This document shows, piece by piece, positions 48,529 to 56,046 of a stretch of DNA of 64,000 nt. Location: the NCBI RefSeq assembly GCF_026627445.1, contig NZ_JAPNLJ010000033.1:1-64000 (forward strand), in the 5' to 3' direction. The translations under genes were made by a program, and so were the position numbers. The stretch's first letter is position 1, and every line of letters begins with the position of its first letter. The notes beneath the pieces were generated by a model. The model searched no databases. It saw only the letters and a program-made list of their open reading frames with translations, and had not been told where the DNA came from. Source of the DNA: Streptomyces sp. H27-H1 (GTDB lineage Bacteria > Actinomycetota > Actinomycetes > Streptomycetales > Streptomycetaceae).

Positions 48529-49388
48529 GCCCGGCCTTCCCTGTCGTGGTCGTGCAGGATGGCAAGCGGGCGTACAGGGGAGCCGGTGGCGCCGACGACC
48601 GGCAGCGGAGCGAGCATCAGCAGGAAGTCCGCCCGCCTGCGCGAGGCGAGTCCGGCGGGCTCGGTGAGCCCGGTGAGCCGCATTGTTTCGACGATGTGGA
48701 TGCCCGCCTCGACCAGCAGCAGCCGGTGCACGGGCAGTTCGGCGTGCCCGCGCCCCGGCGGGACATGCTCGAAGGCGATGGTCTCCCCGCCGGTCACCCG
48801 CACCCCGCGCTCCGCGATCCAGTCCCCGGCCGCGGGACCGGGGCCCGGCGCCCCGCCCTCCTGGCCGGTGAAGACGCGCGCGTCCGCCCAGTGCCGGGAC
48901 CATCCCGTCCCCAGCAGCAGCGCCTCGCCCGCCTCGATGTCCACGCCGGCCGCGTCCCGAGCTTTCTCCAGGTCGGCGACGGTGATCTCGTACCCGGCGG
49001 GCAGGACGGGGACGCCGTGCACGGCGGCGACGTCGAGGAAGACCGCCCGGCCCACGTACGGCGGGAACTCCTCGATGCCGTGCCGGGAGAAGCCCTCGTG
49101 GCTCTGCACCGAGGCCGCCGGGACGTCCCCGTGCAGCAGCCCGGCTTGTGAGACGTGGGCGAGGGCGTCGACGTGGGTGCCGACGTGGCCGCCGGTGACG
49201 ATCAGCTCGTTCGCCGCGGAGCCGCCGTCGGCGCGTACGTGGTCGCCGTGGCGGCGTTCCAGGAGCATGCGGAAAGGCGGGTGGTTGGGTGACTGCGGCA
49301 TGCCTCGGCGCATCGGCTGGGAGAGGTCGATCACGGGAGCGCCGGCGAGGGACAGCGGCCCGCCACGGTACCCGTGGACGCTGTTCAT
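48525..49388 (-). CDS. Cyclase-family (kynurenine formamidase-like) metallohydrolase
   Basis: The 287-residue protein has the cyclase-family metal motif HVGTHVDALAH (about residues 68-78), PPYVGRAVFLDVAAVHG, ALLLGTGWSRHW and the late HxxL..AGIHIVE region. The family hydrolyses N-formyl or cyclic amide bonds, as in kynurenine formamidase and isatin hydrolase. It is the middle gene of a three-gene operon (CoA-transferase, cyclase, PrpD-like). A ring-opened or cyclic imide/lactam from a pyrrole would be a fitting substrate, but this is inferred only from context. Confidence 0.85.
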   Translation of the reverse strand: MNSVHGYRGGPLSLAGAPVIDLSQPMRRGMPQSPNHPPFRMLLERRHGDHVRADGGSAANELIVTGGHVGTHVDALAHVSQAGLLHGDVPAASVQSHEGFSRHGIEEFPPYVGRAVFLDVAAVHGVPVLPAGYEITVADLEKARDAAGVDIEAGEALLLGTGWSRHWADARVFTGQEGGAPGPGPAAGDWIAERGVRVTGGETIAFEHVPPGRGHAELPVHRLLLVEAGIHIVETMRLTGLTEPAGLASRRRADFLLMLAPLPVVGATGSPVRPLAILHDHDREGRA

Positions 49389-49406
49389 GGGGTCTCCAAG
49401 AGGGGG

Positions 49407-50636
49407 TCAGATCGTACGGTCTGCGGCGAGTTCGTCCAGCTCGCGCGGCGTCAGGCCGAGCCGTGCGGCGTAGACGGCCCGGGTGTCGCGGCCGTGCGGG
49501 CGGCCGGTCCAGCGGATGGCGCCGGGCGTGGCGGAGAGCCGAAAGAGGACGTTCTGCATCCGGATCGGTCCCAGCACCGGATCCTCCACGGTCGTCAGCG
49601 AGTCCAGGGCCCGGTACTGCGGGTCCTCGAAGATGTCGGCGATGCCGTGCACGGGGGAGATCGCGGCTTCGGCCTCCTCGAACGCGGCGATCACCGTGTC
49701 CCGGTCGCGGGCCGCGATCCACTCCCCGACCTGCCCGTCGAGCAGGTCCGCGTGCGCGGCGCGCCCGGCGCCGCCGGCGAACCAGGGCTCGGCGGTCACC
49801 TCCGGGTGCCCGACGAGCTTCATGACCCGCTCGGCGACGGACTGCGCCGAGGTGCTCACGGCCACCCACGCGCCGTCCCGGGTCGGGTAGATGTTGCGGG
49901 GGGCGTTGTTCACCGAACGGTTGCCCGTGCGTGCCGGCACGGTGCCGAGCTGGTCGTACGCGGTGGGCTGCGGGCCCAGCAGGGTCAGCAGCGGTTCGAT
50001 GATCGCGAGGTCGACCACCTGCCCCGGCCCGCCGTGCACGTCGCGGTGGTAGAGCGCGGTCTGTACGGCCGAGGCGGCGACCAGCGCGGCCACCCCGTCG
50101 GCCAGCCCGAAGGGCGGCAGCGTCGGCGGGCCGTCCGGCTCGCCCGTCAGGGCCGCGAAGCCGCTCATGGACTCGGCGAGCGTGCCGAAGCCGGGCCTGC
50201 GGGCGTAGGGCCCGTACTGGCCGAAGCCGGTCACGCGGGCGATGACCAGCCGGGGGTTGGCACGGTGCAGGTCCTGCGGGCCGAGCCCCCAGCGCTCCAG
50301 CGTGCCCGGCCGGAAGTTCTCGATCAGTACGTCGGCCTGCGAGGCGAGCCGGAGCAGCAGATCCGCTCCGGCGGGGCGGCTCAAATCCAGGGTGACGGTG
50401 TGCTTGTTGCGGCCGAGCATCTTCCACCACAGTCCCTCGCCGTCCTTCGACGGGCCGTGGGTGCGGGCCGGGTCCGGCCGGGCCGGGTGCTCGATCTTGA
50501 TGACGTCGGCGCCGTAGTCGCCGAGGACCGTCGCGGCCAGCGGCCCCGCGAACAGGGTGGCGCAGTCCAGAACGGTCACGCCACGCAGGGCAGCCGGAGC
50601 GGGCGGCGGGGCTGCGCGGGGGAGGGAAGGCTCCAT
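49407..50636 (-). CDS. Class III CoA-transferase (CaiB/BaiF family)
   Basis: The 409-residue enzyme has VTVLDCATLFAGPLAATVLGDYGADVIKIEHP, ENFRPGTLERWGLG and the catalytic Asp180 in FGLADGVAAL. It is only moderately similar to the other CoA-transferase at 36762-37955, sharing family motifs but differing in the N-terminal extension, so the two probably serve different acids. It heads the operon with the cyclase and PrpD-like genes, immediately behind operator site 10 and divergent from the cyclic amidohydrolase gene. Confidence 0.9.
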   Translation of the reverse strand: MEPSLPRAAPPPAPAALRGVTVLDCATLFAGPLAATVLGDYGADVIKIEHPARPDPARTHGPSKDGEGLWWKMLGRNKHTVTLDLSRPAGADLLLRLASQADVLIENFRPGTLERWGLGPQDLHRANPRLVIARVTGFGQYGPYARRPGFGTLAESMSGFAALTGEPDGPPTLPPFGLADGVAALVAASAVQTALYHRDVHGGPGQVVDLAIIEPLLTLLGPQPTAYDQLGTVPARTGNRSVNNAPRNIYPTRDGAWVAVSTSAQSVAERVMKLVGHPEVTAEPWFAGGAGRAAHADLLDGQVGEWIAARDRDTVIAAFEEAEAAISPVHGIADIFEDPQYRALDSLTTVEDPVLGPIRMQNVLFRLSATPGAIRWTGRPHGRDTRAVYAARLGLTPRELDELAADRTI

Positions 50637-50664
50637 CGGGGCTCACGCACCTTCACGGATCGCT

Positions 50665-50690
50665 GTTTCTCCTTGTGAAACACTGTTCCG
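50665..50690. promoter_or_regulatory. Candidate IclR-type operator (site 10)
   Basis: GTTTC-N7-GAAAC-N3-GTTCC in the divergent region between the CoA-transferase and amidohydrolase genes. Confidence 0.75.
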
Positions 50691-50721
50691 GAAAGCTAGC
50701 ATGACCCTTCGTCACGAAAAA

Positions 50722-50738
50722 GGGAAACAGCGTTTCCC
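50722..50738. promoter_or_regulatory. Candidate IclR-type operator (site 11), perfect palindrome
   Basis: GGGAAAC-AGC-GTTTCCC, a perfect 7-bp-arm palindrome with the same GAAAC-N3-GTTTC core. Confidence 0.75.
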
Positions 50739-50799
50739 GTTAGCCCACGGGTGCGGAAGGGAGGTGCGGGCGGCGCCCCCTGCGGCTGCCCGGCCTGTC

Positions 50800-52245
50800 A
50801 TGTCTCGTTACGACCTGCTCATCAAGAACGGCACGCTCATCCAGCCCCACCTCGGCGAGATCACCGCAGACCTGGCCGTGCGCGACGGGAAGGTCGCGGC
50901 CCTGGCCGACCGCATCGACACCTCCGAGGCCGCCGAGGTCATTGACGCCTCGGGCCGGGCGGTCTTCCCCGGCGCGGTCGACGCGCACTTCCATCTCGGC
51001 ATCTACCGCTCCCTGGAACAGGACGCGGCGGAGGAGACCCGGTCCTCCCTGGTCGGCGGTGCGACGAGCGTCCTGTCCTACTTCCGCACGGGCGAGCACT
51101 ACCTCAACCGGACCGGGGCCTACGGCGACATCTTCCCCGAGGTCCTCGCGGCGGTCGGCGGCCGCAGCCACACGGACTACGGCTTCCACCTCGCCCCGAT
51201 GGACACCGCCCAGGTGCGCGAGATACCCGACCTCGTGGCGAAGCACGGGGTCAGCTCCTTCAAGTACTACATGTTCTACAAGGGGTTCAACCTGTCCGCC
51301 GACTCCCGGGACGCCAAAGGCTTCCGGATGGCCGAGGAGGGCGAGGAGTACGACCTCGGTCACCTTTACCAGCTCATGGAGGCGGTCGCCGCCGCCGGCG
51401 CCGCCCGCCCCCACGGCCGCGTCTCGCTCTCCCTGCACTGCGAACAGTCCGAGCTGATGAGGCTGTTCATCGACCGGGTCCGCCGCTCGGGCGACCCCCA
51501 GACCCTGCGCGCCTACCACGACGGCCGCCCGCCCCTGACCGAGGAGGTCGCGATCGCGGAGGCGGCCACCCTGGCCCGCGCCACCGGCTGCCCGGTCAAC
51601 CTGCTGCACCTCTCCAGTGCCGCCGCTCTCGCCGGGGCTCGCGCCGCCCGTGCCGCTTCGCCCGGGCTGGACCTGCGCACCGAGGTGACCCTGCATCACC
51701 TGTGCCTGGACCACGAAAGCCTGGACGCCGCCGGATGCGGCCTCGGCGCCAAGGTCAACCCGCCGATCCGCACCCGAGCCGACAATGACGCGCTGTGGGC
51801 GGGCGTGCTCGACGGCACCGTGGACTGGGTCGCCTCCGACCACGCCTGCTGCATGGAGGAGTCCAAGGGGGACGCCCTGTGGCCCGCGCTGCCCGGCTTC
51901 GGCGGCACCGCCCTCCTCTATCCGATCCTGCTCTCCGAAGGCCACCACAAGCGCGGCCTGCCGCTGCGCCGCGTCGCGGAACTGCTCTCCGCTAACCCGG
52001 CCGCCGCCTACGGCCTCACCGGCAAAGGGTCGCTGATGGTGGGCGCCGACGCCGACATCGTCGTCGCCGACCTGGACACCGTCCGCACGGTCACGGCCGA
52101 CCTGCTGCTGTCCGGACAGGACCACTGCCCCTTCGAGGGGCAGGAACTGCGCGGCTGGCCCACGGTCACCATCGTCGGCGGCCAGGTCGCCTACAGCGAC
52201 GGAGCAGTCACCGCAGCCCCCGCCGGCCGCTACCTCGCCCGCTGA
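50800..52245 (+). CDS. Cyclic amidohydrolase (dihydropyrimidinase/allantoinase/dihydroorotase-like)
   Basis: The 481-residue protein has a complete binuclear metal site: His63 and His65 (DAHFHLG), the carboxylated Lys155 (SSFKYYMF), His213 (SLHCEQ), His270 (NLLHLSS) and Asp347 (ASDHACC). This family opens cyclic amide or imide rings such as hydantoin, dihydropyrimidine, allantoin and cyclic imides. ATG 50800 lacks a clear Shine-Dalgarno; the frame is open further upstream without a better start. It is divergent from the CoA-transferase operon under sites 10 and 11. Ring opening of a maleimide-type product to a half-amide is my preferred hypothesis. Confidence 0.88.
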   Translation: MSRYDLLIKNGTLIQPHLGEITADLAVRDGKVAALADRIDTSEAAEVIDASGRAVFPGAVDAHFHLGIYRSLEQDAAEETRSSLVGGATSVLSYFRTGEHYLNRTGAYGDIFPEVLAAVGGRSHTDYGFHLAPMDTAQVREIPDLVAKHGVSSFKYYMFYKGFNLSADSRDAKGFRMAEEGEEYDLGHLYQLMEAVAAAGAARPHGRVSLSLHCEQSELMRLFIDRVRRSGDPQTLRAYHDGRPPLTEEVAIAEAATLARATGCPVNLLHLSSAAALAGARAARAASPGLDLRTEVTLHHLCLDHESLDAAGCGLGAKVNPPIRTRADNDALWAGVLDGTVDWVASDHACCMEESKGDALWPALPGFGGTALLYPILLSEGHHKRGLPLRRVAELLSANPAAAYGLTGKGSLMVGADADIVVADLDTVRTVTADLLLSGQDHCPFEGQELRGWPTVTIVGGQVAYSDGAVTAAPAGRYLAR

Positions 52246-52272
52246 ACGGATCCCGCTGACAGGCCCCTTGCG

Positions 52273-52331
52273 TTGACAGAGCGCCTGCACGCCCCCGACG
52301 ATGACCGGGCGGTCACCTGACCGCCCGGTCA
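52273..52331 (+). promoter_or_regulatory. Promoter and TetR-type operator of the TetR gene
   Basis: TTGACA (52273-52278), an 18-base spacer, GACGAT (52297-52302), then a 30-bp palindrome (52302-52331) of two TGACCGGGCGGTCA-type 14-mers. Only the central dinucleotide (CC instead of CG) breaks the symmetry. It is nearly identical to 7869-7926. Confidence 0.8.
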
Positions 52332-52349
52332 TACGTCGGGGGAGCGCGC

Positions 52350-53036
52350 ATGCCCACCACCACCTGGACCCACCTCCCGCCCGACCGGCGGGAGCGGATC
52401 CTGATCGCCGCGATGGACGAGTTCGGCACCCACGGCTACTCGACCGGCAGCCTCAACGTCATCGCCCGGCAGGCGGGCGTCGCCAAGGGGTCCCTCTTCC
52501 AGTACTTCGCCGGAAAGCTCGACCTGTTCACCTACGTCGCCGAGCAGACCTCCCTGCGCATCTTCGAGGCCATGCGGCCCTGGCTCGACGGCTACAGCGG
52601 CGCCGCGCCCGGTACCGACGGGCCCCGCGCCGCCCAGGACTTCCCCTCGTACCTCGTCGACGCGATCGACGCCTGGGTCTCCTACTTCGAGACCCATCCC
52701 CTGGAACGGGGCGTGACCGCCGCCACCAACATGGAGATCGACCCCGTCGTACGCCAGGCCGTACTGGAGCCCGTCCAGCACCTCTACCTCGCCGGACTGC
52801 GCCCCCTTGTCGAGGAGGCGGTCGCCGCCGGCGAACTGCGCGCGGACGCCGATGTCGACGCCCTCCTCTCCCTCCTTCTCCTGCTGCTGCCCCACACCGC
52901 CCTCGCCCCCTTCTTCCCGGCCGTCGCCGGCCCCGTCGCCCTGCCCCGGGGTGACCGGGCCGCCCGCCGTACCGCGATCGAGCGGCTCGTGCACCCCGTC
53001 CTCGCCGGGTTCCGTCCCGCACGCGCACCTGACTGA
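52350..53036 (+). CDS. TetR-family transcriptional regulator
   Basis: The 228-residue protein has an N-terminal TetR HTH (RRERILIAAMDEFGTHGYSTGSLNVIARQAGVAKGSLFQYFAGKLDLF, residues 12-60) and an all-helical ligand domain. GGGGAG precedes ATG 52350. Its own promoter carries the same paired palindrome as the FMO and GMC-oxidoreductase promoters at 7.7-7.9 kb, so it is the probable repressor of those distant genes as well as of itself. The ligand is unknown; a fatty acyl or aldehyde compound is plausible given the GMC/acyl-CoA ligase targets. Confidence 0.92.
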   Translation: MPTTTWTHLPPDRRERILIAAMDEFGTHGYSTGSLNVIARQAGVAKGSLFQYFAGKLDLFTYVAEQTSLRIFEAMRPWLDGYSGAAPGTDGPRAAQDFPSYLVDAIDAWVSYFETHPLERGVTAATNMEIDPVVRQAVLEPVQHLYLAGLRPLVEEAVAAGELRADADVDALLSLLLLLLPHTALAPFFPAVAGPVALPRGDRAARRTAIERLVHPVLAGFRPARAPD

Positions 53037-53171
53037 TCAGCGCCGATCCGTCCGCCGACCCCGCCACCGCGCCCCGCGTGCCGGGGCTTTCGGCATGCTC
53101 CAAGCGGCCTGCGGAGCCGCAAAAGAATCACCGCCGCTCTGCTTGACGCGGTTCCCCCGCTCGGGCCCAAT

Positions 53172-53208
53172 GGAACCGCAGGAGAAACAGAGTTCCAGCA
53201 GTGGAAAC
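53172..53208 (+). promoter_or_regulatory. Candidate IclR-type operator (site 12)
   Basis: GAAAC-N3-GTTCC-N7-GAAAC (53184-53208), the alternating pattern entered at a different half-site. It lies about 70 bases before the hydrolase start codon. Confidence 0.7.
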
Positions 53209-53276
53209 ATCCCGGCCCCTTCCGGGCCGGCCCGGCGACGCCGCGACGCCACGCGGCCTTCCCCCTGGGAGTCCCC

Positions 53277-54281
53277 ATGAGCGACACCTCGCACAGACGT
53301 ATGTCCCTCCCGCGCACCCTCTTCGCCGCAGCCCTGGCCGCCGCCGCGACCCTCACCGCCCTCTCGCCCGCCACCGCCGCGGAGCAGGCCCCCACCGACG
53401 TCGTGAAGGTCTCCAACACCGTCGACGTCCGCTGCGCCTTCCTGGTCTACAAGCGCTCCGGCGACTGGTACTTCCCGTCCACCGCGCCCAAGGGCACCGT
53501 CTGGCTCCAGCACGGCTTCAGCCGTGCCAACGACCACCTGGAGGACATCGCCCGGCGCTACGCCGCCGCCGGCTTCGTCGTCTTCGCCCCCACGCTGCCC
53601 TCCGCCGACATGTTCGGCTGTACGGTCTCCAACATCGGGAACAACACCGCCTTCCTCAACAACGTCGCCGACCTCTTCGGCAAGGCCGCCGACCCGAACG
53701 ACAAGCTCGGCCGCAGCTTCGCCGATGCCGCGGCCAAGGCTGGCCGGCCCGGCCTCCAGATGCCCGCCAAGTTCGTCTTCTCCGGTCACTCCGCCGGCGG
53801 AGAGGCCGTCAGCTACGTCGCCAACCGGCTCCGCACCCAGTACCCGGCGGCGTTCGCCCGCCTCTCGGGCCTCGTACTCCTGGACCCCGTCAACTCTTTT
53901 GTCGGGCTCAACATGGCCAACGCGCTGAACGGCCTGAACACCACGAACCTGCCCATGCACGCCATCTCCTCGCCGCCCTACCTCGCCAACGGCCAGGCCT
54001 CCGGCACCCGCGAGCTGACCACCGATGTGCACCGGGACTTCCTCGGCATCCGGCTCAGCACGGGCTCGCACTGCGACGCCGAGGGCGCCAGCACCGACAC
54101 GCTCTGCACCCTGCCCAACGGGGCACCCCAGGACGCCAACGTCGCCGTCCTCCAGGAGTTCGCCACCGTCTGGGCCGCCGACGATGTGAGCGGCACGGTC
54201 ACCGCCACCCACCGCCCCGGCGGCAGCCGTTACGAGTCCCTGCGCACGGCCGGCACCATCCAGACCCTCAGTGGATCCTGA
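53277..54281 (+). CDS. Secreted alpha/beta hydrolase, chlorophyllase-like
   Basis: The 334-residue protein has a signal peptide (FAAALAAAATLTALSPATAAE). The mature hydrolase shows GTVWLQHGFSRANDHLEDIA, GFVVFAPTLPSADMFG, the elbow FVFSGHSAGGEAVSYVA, LVLLDPVNS and a late His in STGSHCDAEG. Several Cys suggest disulfides, in keeping with export. It is the most divergent of the four hydrolases. GGGAG precedes ATG 53277; an IclR-type motif (site 12) and a strong terminator flank it as a single-gene unit. Ester hydrolysis outside the cell is expected; chlorophyll as substrate is inferred from co-regulation. Confidence 0.78.
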   Translation: MSDTSHRRMSLPRTLFAAALAAAATLTALSPATAAEQAPTDVVKVSNTVDVRCAFLVYKRSGDWYFPSTAPKGTVWLQHGFSRANDHLEDIARRYAAAGFVVFAPTLPSADMFGCTVSNIGNNTAFLNNVADLFGKAADPNDKLGRSFADAAAKAGRPGLQMPAKFVFSGHSAGGEAVSYVANRLRTQYPAAFARLSGLVLLDPVNSFVGLNMANALNGLNTTNLPMHAISSPPYLANGQASGTRELTTDVHRDFLGIRLSTGSHCDAEGASTDTLCTLPNGAPQDANVAVLQEFATVWAADDVSGTVTATHRPGGSRYESLRTAGTIQTLSGS

Positions 54282-54293
54282 AACCGTTCCGCG

Positions 54294-54327
54294 CGTGCCC
54301 GCCCCCGCGCCGACGGGGGCGGGCACG
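54294..54327 (+). terminator. Perfect 14-bp stem terminator
   Basis: CGTGCCCGCCCCCG (54294-54307), six-base loop, CGGGGGCGGGCACG (54314-54327), 12 bases after the hydrolase stop codon. Confidence 0.8.
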
Positions 54328-54471
54328 ACCGCGCTTGCGGTCCCACCGGGTTAGTCCGTGCAGGTGGAGGCGGCTGACCGGCAATGAGAGGACGAAGCCC
54401 GCGCCCAGCGGCCCAGCGCCTCTTGGCCCCCTACGGGAGGGCCTCGCCATGCGTTCGACGGGGGGAGAGAG

Positions 54472-55074
54472 TCATGCCAACTCCGGAGGCCTGACGCCCC
54501 ATCGCGGGGCACTGAAAAGGCAGTGGGGGGTGTCCAGGACCGCGTCGACAGTGCGGTGGGCGCGCTCTCGCGCCGCCGGGCGGTCCAGCAGCAGCGCGTC
54601 GAGCAGCAGGGGCGAGACGATCGCGGAGACGGCGTCCTCCCGTGCCGCGCCGGTCAGGCCCGCGGGGGCCAGCGCGGTGCGGAAGGGTGCCAGCAGGTCT
54701 TCCACGTACCGGCGCCGCAGATCCGCCATCGCGGAGTCCCATGCGGCCGCCGCGACGATGGCGTGCAGGAAGTCGCCGACCGGCTTGTCGCGCAGGCGGT
54801 CGCAGAGCGCGTCCACCTCGGCGTGCAGATCGGTCCGGGCCTCACCCGTTTGGGAGGGTGCGGGGCGCGGGGCGACCTCGATCAGCGCTGCCAGTACCGC
54901 GTGAGGTGTGGGCCAGTGGCGGTAGATCGTCGACCGCGACACCCCGGTGGCGGTGTGCAGGCGCTGCGCGGAGAGCGCGGCTGCGCCCTCGGTGAGTAGC
55001 AGGTCCAGCGCAGCGGTCAGGACGACGGCCTCGGTGTCCGAGGCGGGTCCTGCGGGGCGGCCAGGTCGAGTCAC
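54472..55074 (-). CDS. TetR-family transcriptional regulator
   Basis: The 200-residue regulator has a TetR HTH (AVVLTAALDLLLTEGAAALSAQRLHTATGVSRSTIYRHWPTPHAVLAALI, residues 17-66) and a helical effector domain. GTG 55074 has no Shine-Dalgarno, and the promoter must lie within some 30 bases, so the mRNA may be leaderless. It is divergent from the bicupin gene with a pair of direct repeats between them, which makes control of that gene likely. Confidence 0.9.
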   Translation of the reverse strand: MTRPGRPAGPASDTEAVVLTAALDLLLTEGAAALSAQRLHTATGVSRSTIYRHWPTPHAVLAALIEVAPRPAPSQTGEARTDLHAEVDALCDRLRDKPVGDFLHAIVAAAAWDSAMADLRRRYVEDLLAPFRTALAPAGLTGAAREDAVSAIVSPLLLDALLLDRPAARERAHRTVDAVLDTPHCLFSAPRWGVRPPELA

Positions 55075-55085
55075 CTGATTAACGG

Positions 55086-55131
55086 TACATCTTGTATCGG
55101 ATTTTTGTCGGCGCTACATTCCATATCGGAA
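55086..55131. promoter_or_regulatory. Paired direct repeats between TetR and bicupin genes
   Basis: TACATCTTGTATCGGAT (55086-55102) and TACATTCCATATCGGAA (55115-55131), 29 bp apart, sharing TACATnnnnTATCGGA. TTGTAT (55092) - N17 - TACATT (55115) can serve as the bicupin promoter, so a bound repressor would cover both boxes. Confidence 0.6.
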
Positions 55132-55152
55132 CCCGACCCGGAGGGAGCCGCC

Positions 55153-56046
55153 ATGCGGCCGCACGTGGAGCTTGTGGACGAGCGCGATCTGATCTGGCAC
55201 ATGGGGGAGTTCGAGCACGCGCAGGGCAGCACCCGGCAGCGCAACCTCAGCTACGACGAGGAGGACGGCTCGGCGTCGCTGAAGGTCCGCTTCGACACCG
55301 ACTGGTCGCGGCCGGGCGGCGTGCACCACGCGGCCACCGAGTGGTACGTCCTGTCCGGCCGGGTGACCGTCGGGGACGCCGTCCTCGGCCCCGAGGGCTT
55401 CTGGATGGCGCCGGCCGGAGTCCGCACCCCCGCCGTCACGGCCGCGGCCGGTACGGAGATCCTGCTGTTCCGCGAGTACGGTGACTGGCGCTTCGACCTC
55501 GCGGATGCCGACCGGGAGGGCCTGCGCGCCGACCGGAAGCTGGTAGTCCTGCAGACCTCGGAGATGTCCTGGACCGACGTGCGCGACGGCAGCCCGATGC
55601 GCTTCGACCTCGGCGGCACCCCGGTCCCCGGCCTGTACATCAAGATGCTGCACCGGGACGAGAAGACCGGCTTCTACAGCAGGCTGATCAAGGCCAAGCC
55701 GGGCTGGCGCGAGGAGCCGCTCGCCCACCACCCGTGCACGGAGGAGGCGTACTGCCTCGAAGGCGCCTTCGACTACAACTACGGCAAGATGTGGCCTGGC
55801 ACCTACTTCTGGCGCCCCGCCCTCATCCGGCACGGCGACTTCACCGCCGACGCGGAACAGGGCTGCACCTGGATCGTGCGCTCCGACAGTGATCTCGTGG
55901 ACTGGTACACCTCAGAGGCCCGCGTCGTCATGCAGGGCCAGGCCACCAACTGGGGACCCGACCACCCGCACAGCGTCCCTCCGCGCTTCGTGGAACCGGT
56001 CCGCTCCCGAAGCGTCGGTCCGTGGGAGGACCCGTCCTACCAGTGA
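55153..56046 (+). CDS. Bicupin (ChrR/DUF4437-like double cupin) protein
   Basis: The 297-residue protein has two cupin domains. The first (residues 20-125) reads WSRPGGVHHAATEWYVLSGRVTVGDAVLGPEGFWMAPAGV with His/His/Glu metal ligands; the second (about 150-260) reads FYSRLIKAKPGWREEPLAHHPCTEEAYCLEGAFDY and GTYFWRPALIRHGDF. GGAGG before ATG 55153 decides the start; the ATG at 55105 lies in the operator region. Such proteins are often dioxygenases or isomerases of small acids. It is controlled by the divergent TetR gene, and no IclR-type motif lies nearby, so it is probably outside the main regulon. Confidence 0.82.
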   Translation: MRPHVELVDERDLIWHMGEFEHAQGSTRQRNLSYDEEDGSASLKVRFDTDWSRPGGVHHAATEWYVLSGRVTVGDAVLGPEGFWMAPAGVRTPAVTAAAGTEILLFREYGDWRFDLADADREGLRADRKLVVLQTSEMSWTDVRDGSPMRFDLGGTPVPGLYIKMLHRDEKTGFYSRLIKAKPGWREEPLAHHPCTEEAYCLEGAFDYNYGKMWPGTYFWRPALIRHGDFTADAEQGCTWIVRSDSDLVDWYTSEARVVMQGQATNWGPDHPHSVPPRFVEPVRSRSVGPWEDPSYQ

